A DNA stretch of 6,103 nucleotides, from positions 1 to 6,103 of the forward strand of contig VGLX01000091.1 of assembly GCA_016866645.1 (NCBI GenBank). Direction: 5' to 3'. This stretch comes from Candidatus Woesearchaeota archaeon (GTDB lineage Archaea; Nanobdellota; Nanobdellia; SCGC-AAA011-G17; VGLX01). Position 1 is the stretch's first letter. Each line of letters opens with the position of its first letter. The notes beneath the pieces were generated by a model, which was not told the DNA's origin, did not search any database, and saw only the letters and a list, made by a program, of their open reading frames with translations. The position numbers and the translations under genes are program-made. Below are positions 5,661-6,103 of this stretch, in pieces.

Positions 5661-5678
5661 TACTTAATACACAAAGCC
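5661..5678 (-). repeat. Right terminal inverted repeat
   Basis: On the minus strand it reads GGCTTTGTGTATTAAGTA, matching the left end at 15 of 18 positions including the outermost 11. Confidence 0.88.
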
Positions 5679-5687
5679 CTTTTCACG
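5679..5687. repeat. Target site duplication, right copy (CTTTTCACG)
   Basis: Identical to 3628-3636. It contains the stop codon (TGA, 5685-5683 on the minus strand) of the gene to the right, so insertion happened exactly at the 3' end of that gene without changing its protein. Confidence 0.88.
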
Positions 5688-6103
5688 GCCTTTTGTCGAG
5701 AACGTCTAGGACTTTGAACTTGTAAACGCAAGGGTAGTCCTGCTTCAGGCTGTGGAACATGCTGTGCATCAGGACAGCGTACTTGTAGACCGGGTCTGGG
5801 AAGTGCACCATCTCTACCTCGCAGTCTACCTGGAAGCTTATCATTGTCTTGTAGTCGTAATCGTTGAACATCAGGCTGCACTTGTTGTTCTTCTTGGCGT
5901 TGTTGAATGTCTTTGTGCCGTACATCTCTATGCTGCTGATCAGGCTTTTGTCAAAGTCTTCTGGCGAGGACTGGAGGTCTAACAAGAACTCGAGACGTTT
6001 CTTGGTAGTTTTCTTCCATGACTTCTTCTTGCACTTGTCTATGAAGGCTACGCACTCTTTGATGTAAAAGTTTATGGCCTCATCTTTTGGGACCAGTCCT
6101 GTT
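5683..6103 (-). CDS. Unrecognised protein, N-terminus cut off by the window edge
   Basis: At least 140 codons are open on the minus strand from the right edge to the TGA at 5683-5685; no start is visible, and an internal TTG at 5985 is not needed as one. I do not recognise the family. The visible part begins with a lysine-rich helical stretch (the CKKKSWKKTTKKR region, over about the first 35 residues), followed by a mixed, probably alpha/beta region with many aromatic residues (FNDYDYKTMISF, HFPDPVYKYAVLMHSMFHSL) and ends in VLDVLDKRP. No membrane segment or signal is seen. Codon use favours AAG for lysine, like a resident gene. Before the element arrived the gene ended about 10 bp ahead of the corA TATA box. 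The 70 bp between the methyltransferase stop and this stop belong to the element end. Confidence 0.75.
   Translation of the reverse strand, partial: TGLVPKDEAINFYIKECVAFIDKCKKKSWKKTTKKRLEFLLDLQSSPEDFDKSLISSIEMYGTKTFNNAKKNNKCSLMFNDYDYKTMISFQVDCEVEMVHFPDPVYKYAVLMHSMFHSLKQDYPCVYKFKVLDVLDKRP

Larger units (their letters stand above)
3637..5678. mobile_element. Non-autonomous transposon carrying a restriction-modification passenger gene
   Basis: The 2,042-bp element is defined by three independent signs: 18-bp terminal inverted repeats with 15 matches, the first 11 in a row (GGCTTTGTGTA); a perfect 9-bp direct target duplication outside them; and an internal transposase gene whose stop codon directly touches the left repeat. 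It holds two divergent genes: a transposase lacking its catalytic centre (3655-4287) and a methyltransferase-nuclease fusion (4404-5612). The 116 bp between them hold the promoters. Because the transposase has lost most of its catalytic core, movement would need an intact relative elsewhere in the genome. I cannot assign the insertion sequence family with certainty; SWIM-finger transposases of this type are known to me mainly from archaea and some bacteria. The identical duplications suggest that the insertion is fairly recent. Confidence 0.88.

Noticed and set aside
3637..5678. Complete autonomous insertion sequence
   Set aside because: The transposase lacks its central catalytic region, so only a non-autonomous element is supported.
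5660..5985. Other open frames over the right-edge gene on both strands, including an arginine/proline-rich one on the minus strand
   Set aside because: They are out-of-frame readings of the gene at 5683-6103, which is open through the window edge with resident-like codon use; the arginine/proline-rich one also runs into the element end.

Overview
The window looks archaeal. The clearest sign is a tRNA gene on the minus strand whose sequence folds properly only if two short introns are removed, each at a bulge-helix-bulge signal. TATA-like boxes also lie about 27-31 bases upstream of most start codons, with no Shine-Dalgarno sequence, which is the layout of leaderless archaeal messages. The genes are compact, with gaps of tens of bases. 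The lineage cannot be fixed from this stretch; a DPANN-type or other small-genome archaeon is only a guess.

Layout: 1-920 holds a predicted toxin-antitoxin operon on the minus strand: a winged-helix/minimal-nucleotidyltransferase protein followed, with a 4-base overlap, by a HEPN protein that runs off the left edge. A perfect 18-bp palindrome plus a third half-site lies between its TATA box and start codon. At 966-1085 is tRNA-Ser(GGA) with two introns. From 1120 to 3590 come three housekeeping-type genes on the minus strand, each with its own TATA box: a membrane-anchored TraB/ChaN/TIKI-like protein, a guanine-deaminase-like nucleoside deaminase and a CorA-type metal transporter.

The most striking part is 3637-5678, a 2,042-bp mobile element bounded by 18-bp imperfect terminal inverted repeats and a perfect 9-bp target duplication (CTTTTCACG at 3628-3636 and 5679-5687). 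It carries two divergent genes. One is a SWIM-zinc-finger transposase that has lost its catalytic middle by an in-frame deletion, so it joins the N-terminal part directly to the C-terminal part. The other is an AT-rich passenger gene encoding a beta-class DNA methyltransferase fused to an Mrr-like nuclease domain, a single-chain restriction-modification candidate. A 13-bp motif related to the inner part of the terminal repeats is iterated at 20-bp spacing at both ends.

The element landed between corA and an unrecognised gene (5683-6103, running off the right edge). The stop codon of that gene lies inside the duplicated target. Removing the element and one target copy restores a tight junction in which that gene ends about 10 bp before the corA TATA box. 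The element therefore appears to be a non-autonomous, selfish-gene-carrying insertion that damaged neither neighbour.
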